The notes under the pieces are model-generated. The model had not been told where the DNA came from. It ran no database searches and was given only the letters and a program-made list of their open reading frames with translations. DNA of 16,929 bases from Cruorifilaria tuberocauda. Lineage: Eukaryota > Nematoda > Chromadorea > Rhabditida > Onchocercidae. Positions 1-8,984 of this stretch are shown here, piece by piece. The first letter of the stretch is position 1. Each line of letters opens with the position of its first letter. The DNA is taken from contig JABVXU010000880.1 of NCBI GenBank assembly GCA_013365365.1, forward strand, positions 1 through 16,929. The letters run 5' to 3'. The position numbers were made by a program, and so were the translations under genes.

Positions 1-171
1 AAGGTAAAATAAAGCAAGATTTTTTTGAGAGAGAACAAATAATTCGTATCTAAAAATAAATCTAAAAAAAATAAATTTAAGGTATTGTTTCAAAAAGCTG
101 TCAATTTGATAAATTTCTCAAACTAAACAATCAAATAACTCATTTTTTCTTATTTGTCTTTTAAATTTTAG

Positions 172-2540
172 GTGGTAATAGTGATGGATTTTATGGTCAA
201 CTACCTTTATCATTTTTCTGTGATGGTTACGGATCAACCGGTCCGGATGGAACACCGCCAACTGGATTACCGCATCCATCATTTATTATACCATCTGAAG
301 CACAATCAGTACATGTTGATCAATCTAATTCCGGTAAATTCATATAATTAGTATTAAAATATTGTATAAAAATATCTTTTTTTGTTTTTGCATAATTTTA
401 TTATTTTGATAATTTGATAACAATTTAATAGTACTATCCGATAATTTAATAATAATCTGATAATTAATAATTTCTGATTGATAATTTTGATATTTGATTA
501 ATTAATTAATTATATTTAATTTCAGATAATACGTTCCTTGAAGAAAGTTTACGACCTCCGCATAGCTCTCCAAATATGCCACTTGCCGCACAGGTATGTT
601 ACTTATTTCCTATTTTTACTCGAAGTATTTCCGTACGTTCCTTCGTTGTTTTCCCTTATGAATTTCAGGATAATTCCACTTTTTCCGATTAGAATACTTT
701 AGGAAAATATTTCAAGATTATTTCTCTTTCCCGATTCAAGATAGTTCTTCTTTTCGGCATGATTTCCTACTAGAATATTTTTTGATAATCTCCGTTTTCG
801 GTTGAAATATTCAGGAAACAAATCCTGTTATTAATTAAAATATTTCATACTCTTTTCTTCCAAAGTAATTTTTTTGTAATTCTGTTAACTCTGGATCTAC
901 TTAGTAATGTATTATATCTTACAGTACCATTCGTTTTTTTGTTTATATTTATTTAAATTATAAATAATAATTCTTAACAAAAGACAAAATTTATGAAATA
1001 AATTTAATTTTAGGAAGTTCAGATGAATTTACTGAAATTGTAAAAGATTTGCAATGATTGAAAATAATTTCGAATTACGAATTCCGATTTATTCAAAAGA
1101 AAAAAAAGAATGAGAAAGATGAGTGAAAGGAAATGATGGAAAATAAATTTAACAAAAGATTTTCAAATTCTTTTCCGATTCTTTTTTTCCCTTCTACATT
1201 TCGGAAAATATGAATAAAAATAGTTCGAACAAATAAAATTGTTCAATGAGAAACCGGAAATCGATCAAATATATTTTTCGGTTTACATTTTTTCTTTTCA
1301 ATTGTTGATTTCATATCGGCCGGAGTTGAATCATTCCTGAGATGAGAACCGAAACCGAAAATAATAAATGTTATGCAAAATTGTTCTTCGTAAATATTTA
1401 AGATGGAGAAGAAAAAAATGAAAAGGAAAAACGGGAAAGATAGGTTAGGATTGATAGATGATTGATTGAATGGATAAAAGAATGAATGAATGAATGGACG
1501 AACGAACGAATGAATGAATGATTGGTTGGATGACTGGACTGGAAGAATGGATAACTGGATGAATTAATAACTGGATAAATGGATGAATGGATGAACGAAT
1601 TTACAAATGACTGAATAACTGAATGACTGAATGAATGGATAACTGGATGAATTAATAACTGGATAAATGGATGAATGGATGAACGAATTTACAAATGACT
1701 GGATAACTGAATAACTGAATGAATGGATAACTGGATCACTGAATAGACGTTCATATATAAATGAATGGAGAACTGGATGAATGGATGAATGGATAACTGA
1801 ATAACTGAATCAATTAAGGAATAGATAACCGAACGTGAGATGAATGCAGGAATGGATGACCGAATAACTGATTGAATGAATGACTGACTGAATGAATGAC
1901 TGATTGAATGATTGGCTGAATGAATGAACGAATGGTTCGGATGAATGGATGAATGAACGGAATGAACAATTCAGTTGGGAATAACGGAAACGGCTAACCT
2001 TGTCACTCAAAGCTCTTCCAACAAACAGTGTTATTGGGATGGACCGGAAGGAAACATTCAAACTCCTCGACATTTTGTCTAACTGTCCGTCTAACCGTCC
2101 GGCTGATTCACATCCATCCTACTTATCCTGTCTTCAATTTCATTGAAAACGAAAAAAAAGCGAGAAAGAAGGAAAAAAACAGAAAACAAAATTTACATCG
2201 TTTTCATACACTTTCTTGATTATCAAAAAAATAATCAATAAATGAGTTTTTCAATAATTTTAATTAATTAATTAAATCTTTTGATATACTAAAAATGATT
2301 TCATTTCTTTTTTTTATTTTAACACATTCGTAATTTTACAAAAAAAAAATCGATTTTATCTCAATTATTAAATGATATGAAAAAAGAAATTGTTAAAATG
2401 TAATTTAAATATTTTGAAGTTTAAAAGAAAAAAAAAAAGGAATTTTTGGATTTTTTTCTCTATTTCAGGATGAAACATATCGACCGATACGTGGATTGTA
2501 CCCATCATCGGAAATTAAATCAGTAGTACCAGGATGGTGA
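172..2540 (+). CDS. C-terminal exons of an unrecognised protein (partial, 5' end outside window)
   Basis: Three exons are supported: 172-333, 526-593 and 2469-2540, the last ending in TGA at 2538-2540. The first starts after ttttag and ends at G|gtaaat, the second runs from ttcag to CAG|gtatgt, and the third follows tatttcag. The frame stays open through both junctions and gives about 100 residues. The segment begins GNSDGFYGQLPLSFFCDGYG, is then rich in Gly, Pro and Ser (a TGPDGTPPTGLPHPS stretch), and ends RPIRGLYPSSEIKSVVPGW. There is no membrane segment or recognised domain here. The composition resembles a flexible cytoplasmic or secreted tail, but that is inference. The N-terminal part and the true function lie left of the window, so no family is named. 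The last intron (594-2468) is unusually long and repeat-filled. Confidence 0.68.
1441..1960 (+). repeat. Degenerate GAAT/GGAT tetranucleotide-octanucleotide tandem array in intron
   Basis: About 500 bp is built from variants of GAATGAAT, GGATGAAT, AACTGGAT and GACTGAAT. It lies inside the 1.9-kb last intron of the first gene. The + strand is strongly C-poor. A perfect 69-bp block (1545-1613) recurs at 1633-1701, an 88-bp shift, so part of the array grew by duplication of a larger unit. The reverse strand reads as a long Ser/His/Phe-rich ORF only because of this repeat. Confidence 0.9.
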
Positions 2541-2707
2541 TAAGAATGAACTTGGGCCAAAATCAATCAATTAATTATCTAGATGATGAGATAGAAAACA
2601 AAAACGAGCGAACAAAAACAAATGAAAGCATTTCATTTGATGCATGGAATTGTTTTTTTTTTTTAATTTATATTATAAAATTAATATTTTTAGTTTTTTC
2701 AAGATAT

Positions 2708-2733
2708 CGCGGGTAATATTCGCGGGTAATATT
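2708..2733 (+). repeat. Perfect 13-bp tandem duplication
   Basis: CGCGGGTAATATT occurs twice with no spacer, at 2708-2720 and 2721-2733, downstream of the first gene. Its GC-rich core stands out in AT-rich surroundings. Confidence 0.9.
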
Positions 2734-2796
2734 GATTTAATCTAAAATTTATGAGTACTGTTTGCAAAAGGAAAAAAAAAACACGATATGAAAATG

Positions 2797-2802
2797 AATA
2801 AA
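2797..2802 (+). terminator. Candidate polyadenylation signal of the first gene
   Basis: An AATAAA hexamer lies about 255 bases after the TGA at 2540. In DNA this AT-rich such hexamers arise by chance, so this is only a plausible site. Confidence 0.3.
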
Positions 2803-3184
2803 CTTGTAATTAAATAAGTTTCTTTTCAAATTTTTAATATCAAAAAATTGAAATTTCGAAATATTTGCTAAATAATAATAATCGATTGAATTTACCTTTT
2901 TCGTTTTTACTTGATTACCTAAATTATCTCCCATTTTTTTTTTGTTATCAAATGATAACGAGAAAAATATTTATATTAAAAAATTGAGAAATTTAAATTT
3001 TGAAATTAATAAATTATCAACGATATCAATGAAAAAATTAAAAGTGATAATTTTTAAAGAGCAATCAATTAAAGAGCTTATTTTCAGTGCTATTCTTTCC
3101 TTATCACTTTCATTTATAATATCCCAAATATGACAAAGTATTACTTTTTCCTCTTTTCTCTCCTCTCTCTTATTTTGTCATTCT

Positions 3185-3300
3185 TCTGTTATTATTATTG
3201 CTACTATTATAATTTTCATTATCATTTTATTATTATTATCATTATATTACTATTACTAATACTATCATTATATCAATATCATAATAATTATCATTATAAC
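3185..3300 (+). repeat. Imperfect ATT/ATC microsatellite tract
   Basis: The tract consists of runs of TATTATTATT, CATTATCATT and ACTATTAC-type triplets. A similar block lies at about 4690-4750 and carries a clean (ATT)n run. These tracts generate spurious Tyr/Ile/Leu-rich ORFs on the + strand. Confidence 0.8.
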
Positions 3301-4686
3301 TATCATGATTTTTCTTATTTCATTGAATCATACAAATACTAATGAAATACAAAATGCTTTATGTAATTGTAGTTAATTCTAATTTATTTGGCAATTTAAT
3401 CATCGATGCGCAAAATGCTTTTGCCTTATCAATTAAATTTCCATTTCCAAAAATTAATATCACACTTTAAGTTTATTGAAATATTAGTTTGCAAATATTA
3501 TTTATTTATTTATTTACTTAATTTATTTGTCCGATACAAAATAAACCTTTCCTTGAGAGTTTGAATTATTAGCCTTACTTGAACTAACTTATGAAATTTT
3601 CGGCAGAATTAGAAGAAAAGCCAAAAAAACTAAAGGTAATAAACAAAAGTGAAATCATAAATGAAATAATAGAAATCATATTTCAACTTAGTTTTTATCA
3701 ATGATTAGTAAACAATAAGTTGGTAAGGTCGATGCTATCACTTTATCAAAATTTTAAATTAGTTTTTTTTTTCCACTTTTTTTCATTTTCAATCAAAAAG
3801 CTTTTTTTATTTTTAGATTTAATTTATTTTTGAATTTTAAATATTGAATAATAATTTGAAACTTAATTTAATATTTGAATTGAAATAATAAAATATATAC
3901 AAAAGAAGCATTATACAAAATTTTTTGATACTCTAATTCTTCCTTTTAGCTTTAAAACTTTTATCTTACTTTTATCGATTATCCCTTCTATTACAAACAA
4001 GTAAACAAACAAATAAATATTGTTAAAAATTATTAACATACAAAAATTGTGATTGAAATACTTTGTGATTGTTTAATCTATCTTTTCTTCTTTTCTCTTT
4101 TTCCATTCCTTCACATGCCTATTTGCATGTATTGTAAATTATAAAGAAATTTCAAAAAAAGAAAATTCGTTGTACAATAAAATGAACTATCAATTTTCTA
4201 TTTTGTTTTTTTTAAACTTTAAAAGTATTTGTGTAAAAAGTTTTTACAATGATAATTTTTATCACGAAAGTGACACAGTTGTTGCATTGTGAAGATTTTT
4301 TTGTCCAAATTTAAATTTTATGGTTTAGAGAAATATTATATTAAATATGTTAATTTGAATTTGATGATTTGATATTTTATCATTTCCGATTTTATATTAT
4401 TTCAATAAATTAATGCTGAATTGAGTAAACATTTGTATAAATTACTTTAGAAATTTTAGAAAGAAAAAGAAAACGAATAAATTGAATAATTTTTAATAAA
4501 TTTAAATATTTTGCGTACTAAATATATTCTGTGATTTTTTTCTTTTTTGAAATTTCCTCTTCTAATACTTTGCCTTTTTTGTTTCTTTTTGTATAATCAT
4601 TGAAAATGCTATTAATTTTTTTTTTTGATTTTAAAAATTTGATTAAACTTTTTCTTTTCCTTTTTCCTTCTCTATCTTCATAACTT

Positions 4687-4714
4687 CATTATCATTAGTA
4701 TTATTATGATTATT

Positions 4715-4747
<33 letters not shown>

Positions 4748-4750
4748 GTC
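4687..4750 (+). repeat. (ATT)n / (ATC)n microsatellite
   Basis: Triplets ATT and ATC alternate and then settle into an uninterrupted ATT run before 4750. The tract sits between genes and nothing suggests it is transcribed. Confidence 0.85.
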
Positions 4751-5015
4751 TGATTTAATTTCAACTTTTTTATCAGTCATTTGAGCATATCATTTCTTTT
4801 TTTCTTTTTCATTTTCTTCTATTTTCTTTCTTTTTTTCTTTTGATGTGTACAGTTTTTTTCAATAATTGTTTCCCAATTTTCCGCTTTTTTTTGGTTCGA
4901 ACTGTACACTTTGATTTCTTAATATTTTTATTACAAAACGAAAAGAAAAGTTTCATTGTTACAGTGTTGGAATTTTTCAAATAAAAGAAATTGCAATTGA
5001 AATATCGATAATCAC

Positions 5016-5190
5016 TCATGACGTATATTACGTGTTTGATGTGCGTGAACATTTCCATACGGTAACTAAAAATCACAGAAAAACAACATTACGGCGGTGT
5101 TGTTAAATCTACATCTATATTCTTGAACATTACGAAATTATGTATTTGACGCACGTGAAAGGTACATACGGAAATTAAAGATGAAAAGAA
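5016..5190 (+). repeat. Diverged duplicate of about 110-bp spacing
   Basis: The segment around 5021-5075 (attacgtgtttgatgtgcgtg, then catacggtaactaaa) resembles the one around 5132-5182 (ttatgtatttgacgcacgtg, then catacggaaattaaa) in the same order and spacing. The copies are clearly diverged, and their boundaries are uncertain. Confidence 0.45.
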
Positions 5191-5955
5191 TAGTTTTACG
5201 TATATTATACTCTCTTTACACCTATCCTTATTCTGTTCAAGCTTCATTCTGCTTACCGCTTACGTTGGACGTTTATTTGAAGTATGCACGCTTAACTTCA
5301 TAACTGTTATAAATTCATAACTGTTTTATAACATACGCAATTCCTCACGTTAATCATCATATTATAGATAAATAATATCTGTTAACATATCACAATATCA
5401 CAATTTTGCTAATAATTTTTTGGCCACAAAAATAAAGTATTTTCCATATCGCACGTAAAAAATGTTGTTTTTGAGCCTAGCAATCTTCTAATTTTTCACC
5501 ATAAACAACAGCTGTCATTAATTGATAGAAGTCGGAAGTATTGGTCACTGGCCATTTGCAATTTACGTAAGAAACGTCAGAAAATGGCTATTTTACGTCA
5601 AAAATAACGTATTAGACGACAGAACAGTTTTTTATTCTTTAAAAAATGTGTACATAGATTACGATTACTTTAATCCGTCATAAATCTCAGAAGTATTGCT
5701 ATCCGTGAATGCACGTAACGAGTAACTTCTCAAATTACTCTTGTTAAAATTACGTGACAATTTGTAATTAATTTGGTACGTGATTACGTGAATTACGTGA
5801 TTTGGTATTTCATTAAAGGTATGCAAAATTGAATGATTAATATTCCACTGGAAAAAAAAACCAATCAACTATTCAGAACGCTGAAAACGATGTGATGAGC
5901 GATCATAACACAAGTTGACGTTAAAAGTCATAAATTTTGACTTAAGATTAGGGAA

Positions 5956-5975
5956 AGAGAGAGAGAGAGAGAAAG
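5956..5975 (+). repeat. (GA)n microsatellite
   Basis: A GAGAGA dinucleotide run decays into GAAAGAG. It lies about 260 bases upstream of the DCTD start codon. Confidence 0.85.
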
Positions 5976-6234
5976 AGGTAATATCAATACAGCCATATGA
6001 AAACCTTTCTAATATTTACGTAAATTTTCCGAACTGTGATTATATTTTCATTCACGGTAAAGATTTCAGAAACGTGAACTGCAGAATTTCATCGTGAGGC
6101 TGCGTGAAAAAGCAAGTACTATTGATTCGGAAGTGGTGTAGTTCATGATTGCGGCGAGGAGTGGTTTAGACTTTTCACGTACGAAGATTTATCCCAAATT
6201 GTAAAGTAAACTATAAAGTAACTTTTATCGTAAA

Positions 6235-8265
6235 ATGAAAGCAATTGTGGAATCCATCGATGATAAACGTGAAAAAATTGTTGATGCACCAGCTACCAGG
6301 TAAGTTCTTCGTTTGCCATTTTAACTTCCTATCTGTGTAGATTTGTATGTTACACATGAAATATATTTATTTTTGACATTGTGCATTATCAATGTTAATT
6401 AACACGTGATAGGCGTGAAAGTTTTATTCAAGTCTTAATTACGTACGATTGGGTTTATTTGAACGTTTATTTGCGCGTAATTTTATTTAGATAGCGTAAT
6501 GTTTAATGTATAGTGAAGCGTAAGTAATGACTCATAATCTGCAAAAACGTCTTCGAAAGTTTCATTTAAGAATCAAAAACGTCCTGTTTCGTCTGGTAAA
6601 AGATTAAATATTCCTAAATACTTCTCTTTTTAACGAGTTAATGGTCAGATGCTTCAAAATCCTTATAGGAAATAGCTTGAAATATTATAAAATACCATTG
6701 ATTAGTAATAAATATTAATGAAAGATATTAATAGTTGATATATGGTTGATTCTAGTGGATCAGGAAGCGCTCTTCGTCATTGCATCGTGACAACTGTTTT
6801 CTGTCCAGGAATTTTGCCAACTATATTGTTTTGGAAAAGTTCAAGCGTCTTCTGTGGTTCAGTGCATTAGGTACATTCTTCCGGTAATTTTTTTTTTAGT
6901 GGTCATCAGTCTGATAATGTGATTTGCAATCATACAATCAAACGTATTGATTACCTTTCCTGGGAAGAATATTTTATGGGTGTAGCACATATGGCTGCAC
7001 TACGGAGTAAAGATCCGGTAACTCAGGTATATTTATCATCCAAATACATTTCATTCTTGTCTTCATATTGATGTTACCAAAATTTAAATTTCGATAATTG
7101 AAATTGGAATCTTTTACTAAACTAATCAAGTACATATTTTGCAAAGAAATTTACTCTTTTTGCCCCCGTTTTTTGCTGTTTTTCTCGCGGATTCTACGGT
7201 TAATATTTTTTCATTTGAAAATAGAAGCTACAGAAACATATTTAATTTATATAATAGCAGATTTTAAAAGAATATTGATATTCTCTCTAAGGGCATCGAT
7301 TTCAGGTTGGAGCCGTGATTGTAAATCAGGATAAACGAATTGTTGGCTCTGGATATAATGGAATGCCGACTGGTTGCTCAGATGATATACTGCCATGGGG
7401 CAAAGATTCCGAGAATTTCTTGGAAAATAAGTTTGCCTACGTATGCCATGCGGAAATGAATGCGATATTGAATAATATTGTGGGTTCAATTAAAGGTTCA
7501 ACAATTTACACTGTTCTCTTCCCATGCAATGAATGTGCCAAACTTATTATACAGGTAAGGCTTTGGCTGGATGGAACATGTGAAGTTCTTGAGAGAAACT
7601 AGCTGACATGCAATCATCGAGATAAATGTTGCAAATTCAAATATTTAATATTTGATTCGAATGCAATTATTTCGAATAAAACTGGAAAAGAGTTGTAGGC
7701 TGGTATAAGTGAAGTGGTATTTCAAAGAGAAAAGCCAAAGAAAGTGAATACGATCGCATCGAAAAGGATGTTTGATATGGCTGGGGTTAGTCATTTAGTA
7801 AATTTTTGTTTTTGTAATCTTCGCGAATTATGAATCACATAATTAGCATAGTTTACTTAATTTCAGTACATTTTGCTATTAATCCATTTATTTTTTTACT
7901 TAGTCCACCTATTGAACTCAAATATTTACTTGATGTCATAATATAACATTATTTGATACCAAAGATTTCGATTTTTGTTGATTAACTAGTATTTTTACTA
8001 AATTAGCTAGTATTTTTTTAAACTATTCCCATTTTCTGATCAGATTTTTTTTGCTTACTATAATGATCAGAGTACTTAGCGGAAAAGTTATTGCTAAGCA
8101 AAAGTAATAACCTATATAGCAATATAGGTTATCACTTTACCGAACTAAATGAATCATTTTATGATTGCTAAACTTTTTAAGGTGCGCTATCGACAGTTTT
8201 GTTCGAATCGGAAGATATCAATTGATCTCAGTGGTGATACTGCCTATAATATCATTACACCATAA
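6235..8265 (+). CDS. DCTD: Deoxycytidylate (dCMP) deaminase, complete, 5 exons, 203 aa
   Basis: This zinc enzyme deaminates dCMP to dUMP, the substrate of thymidylate synthase, and so feeds dTTP synthesis. Exons are 6235-6299, 6900-7026, 7306-7554, 7699-7785 and 8182-8265; the junctions close in frame and end in TAA. The ATG at 6235 is the first after an in-frame TAA (6214-6216). Residues about 40-64 ([21 protein letters not shown]) match the family N-terminal helix. [16 protein letters not shown] at 80-95 is the dCMP deaminase substrate/effector loop. CHAEMNAI gives zinc ligand His112 and proton-shuttle Glu114. PCNEC gives zinc ligands Cys138 and Cys141. AGISEVVF and DMAGVRYRQF complete the fold. 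All catalytic residues are intact. The N-terminus is roughly 25 residues longer than in human DCTD and is encoded mainly by exon 1. Introns 2 and 4 and the flanks show no second gene. Confidence 0.96.
6300..6899 (+). other. DCTD intron 1 (600 bp), continuing the ACGT-rich tract
   Basis: The intron starts gtaagt and ends in a T-run plus ag. ACGT occurs at 6404, 6441, 6463, 6547 and 6579, and gcgtgaaa at 6413, so the composition of the upstream region continues into the gene. No exon is seen. Confidence 0.6.
8075..8135. repeat. Nested inverted repeats in DCTD intron 4
   Basis: CTTAGC (8075-8080) faces GCTAAG (8093-8098). Just after, ATAACCTATAT (8107-8117) faces ATATAGGTTAT (8122-8132) across a 4-base loop, extending to 14 pairs with one mismatch. 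The second is a strong short hairpin about 50 bases before the exon 5 acceptor. Confidence 0.75.
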
Positions 8266-8984
8266 TCAGTGCTCATGTTTGATGACTAAAAAAATTCCAA
8301 TTTCATGATTTCATTCGAACTTGTTTCATTTAATTCTGTTTTTAATAACGTGAATAATTCCTATGAGTCATCAATTTTATGCTCAATGATATTGCCTTGA
8401 GATAAATTATTATGAGAGTTAACGCTATAAGAATTTCAATTTTGGTTCAACACTGCTAGTCTAAATGTTTCGTTTTATTTTTTTGAACATATAGCAGTAT
8501 TTGATAATATTTGTGAATTTCTGAAGTTTTATAAAATAAAGAATTTCAGAGAAGTTTCTCAACCTTTGTCGGTTCCATTCTGCATGTGTTATCAATATAA
8601 GATATATTACCCGATTTTGCATGCTAAACAGATTATTAACTGAAGTGATTCAGTGTTGTTTTTTTTTCACCTTCTCGAACGTTGTTCAGTTCGTCTCGAG
8701 TTCGCCTTTTTTTCAAAGTAGTAACGCTTTCACTAGTTAGATTAAATTAAGATCTGGGTGCGATTAGTTCGATCTTCTGAACAAGAAGGTCCTTCTTAGG
8801 TAGTCAAAATTTTTTATATGAATGACAGTTTAAAGGTAAAGTTCAATAATTTAATATTAAGCCATAGAATGCTTTTTTTTTAATCGTGCGTATAAGATTT
8901 TTCTATTTTCCTTTTTTATACAAGTATATGTTAAGATACGAAGGCTCGCACAAGTGGTATTTGTTAATGGTGCCTTGATACGTC
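8266..8984. other. DCTD 3' region and spacer to DNAJC8
   Basis: This is a 719-bp gap between two same-strand genes, and no exon is visible. It holds a candidate AATAAA at 8535-8540. A T-rich run at about 8907-8917 is followed by acaag (8919-8923), about 60 bases before the DNAJC8 start. That could serve as a trans-splice or cis-splice acceptor, but the match to consensus is weak. Confidence 0.5.
8535..8540 (+). terminator. Candidate polyadenylation signal of DCTD
   Basis: AATAAA lies 270 bases past the DCTD stop codon and about 445 bases before the next start codon. The position suits a 3' end, but hexamers of this kind are common by chance here. Confidence 0.4.

Larger units (their letters stand above)
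2541..5010. other. Intergenic AT-rich low-complexity DNA
   Basis: No exon can be supported in this 2.5-kb stretch. It holds the probable 3' UTR of the first gene, an immediate 13-bp tandem duplication at 2708-2733, and ATT/ATC trinucleotide-like runs near 3185-3300 and 4690-4750. Long T-rich tracts lie around 4540-4900. The short ORFs here are Phe/Ile/Tyr/Lys-rich products of base composition with no coding features. Confidence 0.7.
5011..6234. promoter_or_regulatory. ACGT/CGTGAA-rich region upstream of the dCMP deaminase gene
   Basis: The 1.2 kb before the DCTD start codon has no supportable exon but is dense in ACGT tetramers: 21 between 5021 and 6180. Examples are 5565 (ttACGTaa), 5752, 5778, 5786 and 5795 (tACGTga), 5918, 6018, 6072 and 6177. 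CGTGAA recurs in + orientation at 5044, 5154, 5704, 5787, 6073 and 6103. ACGT is the core of many bZIP and bHLH binding sites. Whether this is a promoter/enhancer cluster or a decayed repeat family cannot be told from the sequence alone. A (GA)n run lies at about 5956-5973. Confidence 0.4.

Noticed and set aside
1810..2073. Minus-strand 87-codon Ser/Phe/His-rich ORF
   Set aside because: It is the reverse reading of the GAATGGAT tandem array, and its composition is a direct product of the repeat.
3130..3342. Tyr/Ile/Leu-rich 70-codon ORF that could pass for a membrane protein
   Set aside because: It is a translated ATT/ATC/TAT microsatellite; hydrophobicity follows from the repeat alone.
4781..5076. 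Overlapping short ORFs on both strands
   Set aside because: They are Phe-rich on one strand and Lys-rich on the other, as expected from T-tracts, with no splice-linked neighbours or recognisable motifs.
7315..7602. Single-exon start of dCMP deaminase reading on into the next intron
   Set aside because: The frame past 7554 leaves the family sequence right after LIIQ, where gtaagg is a good donor. The following exon at 7699 resumes the conserved AGI motif.
8967..8978. Upstream ATG 18 bases before the DNAJC8 start
   Set aside because: It is in the same frame but meets TGA after three codons, so it cannot start the protein.
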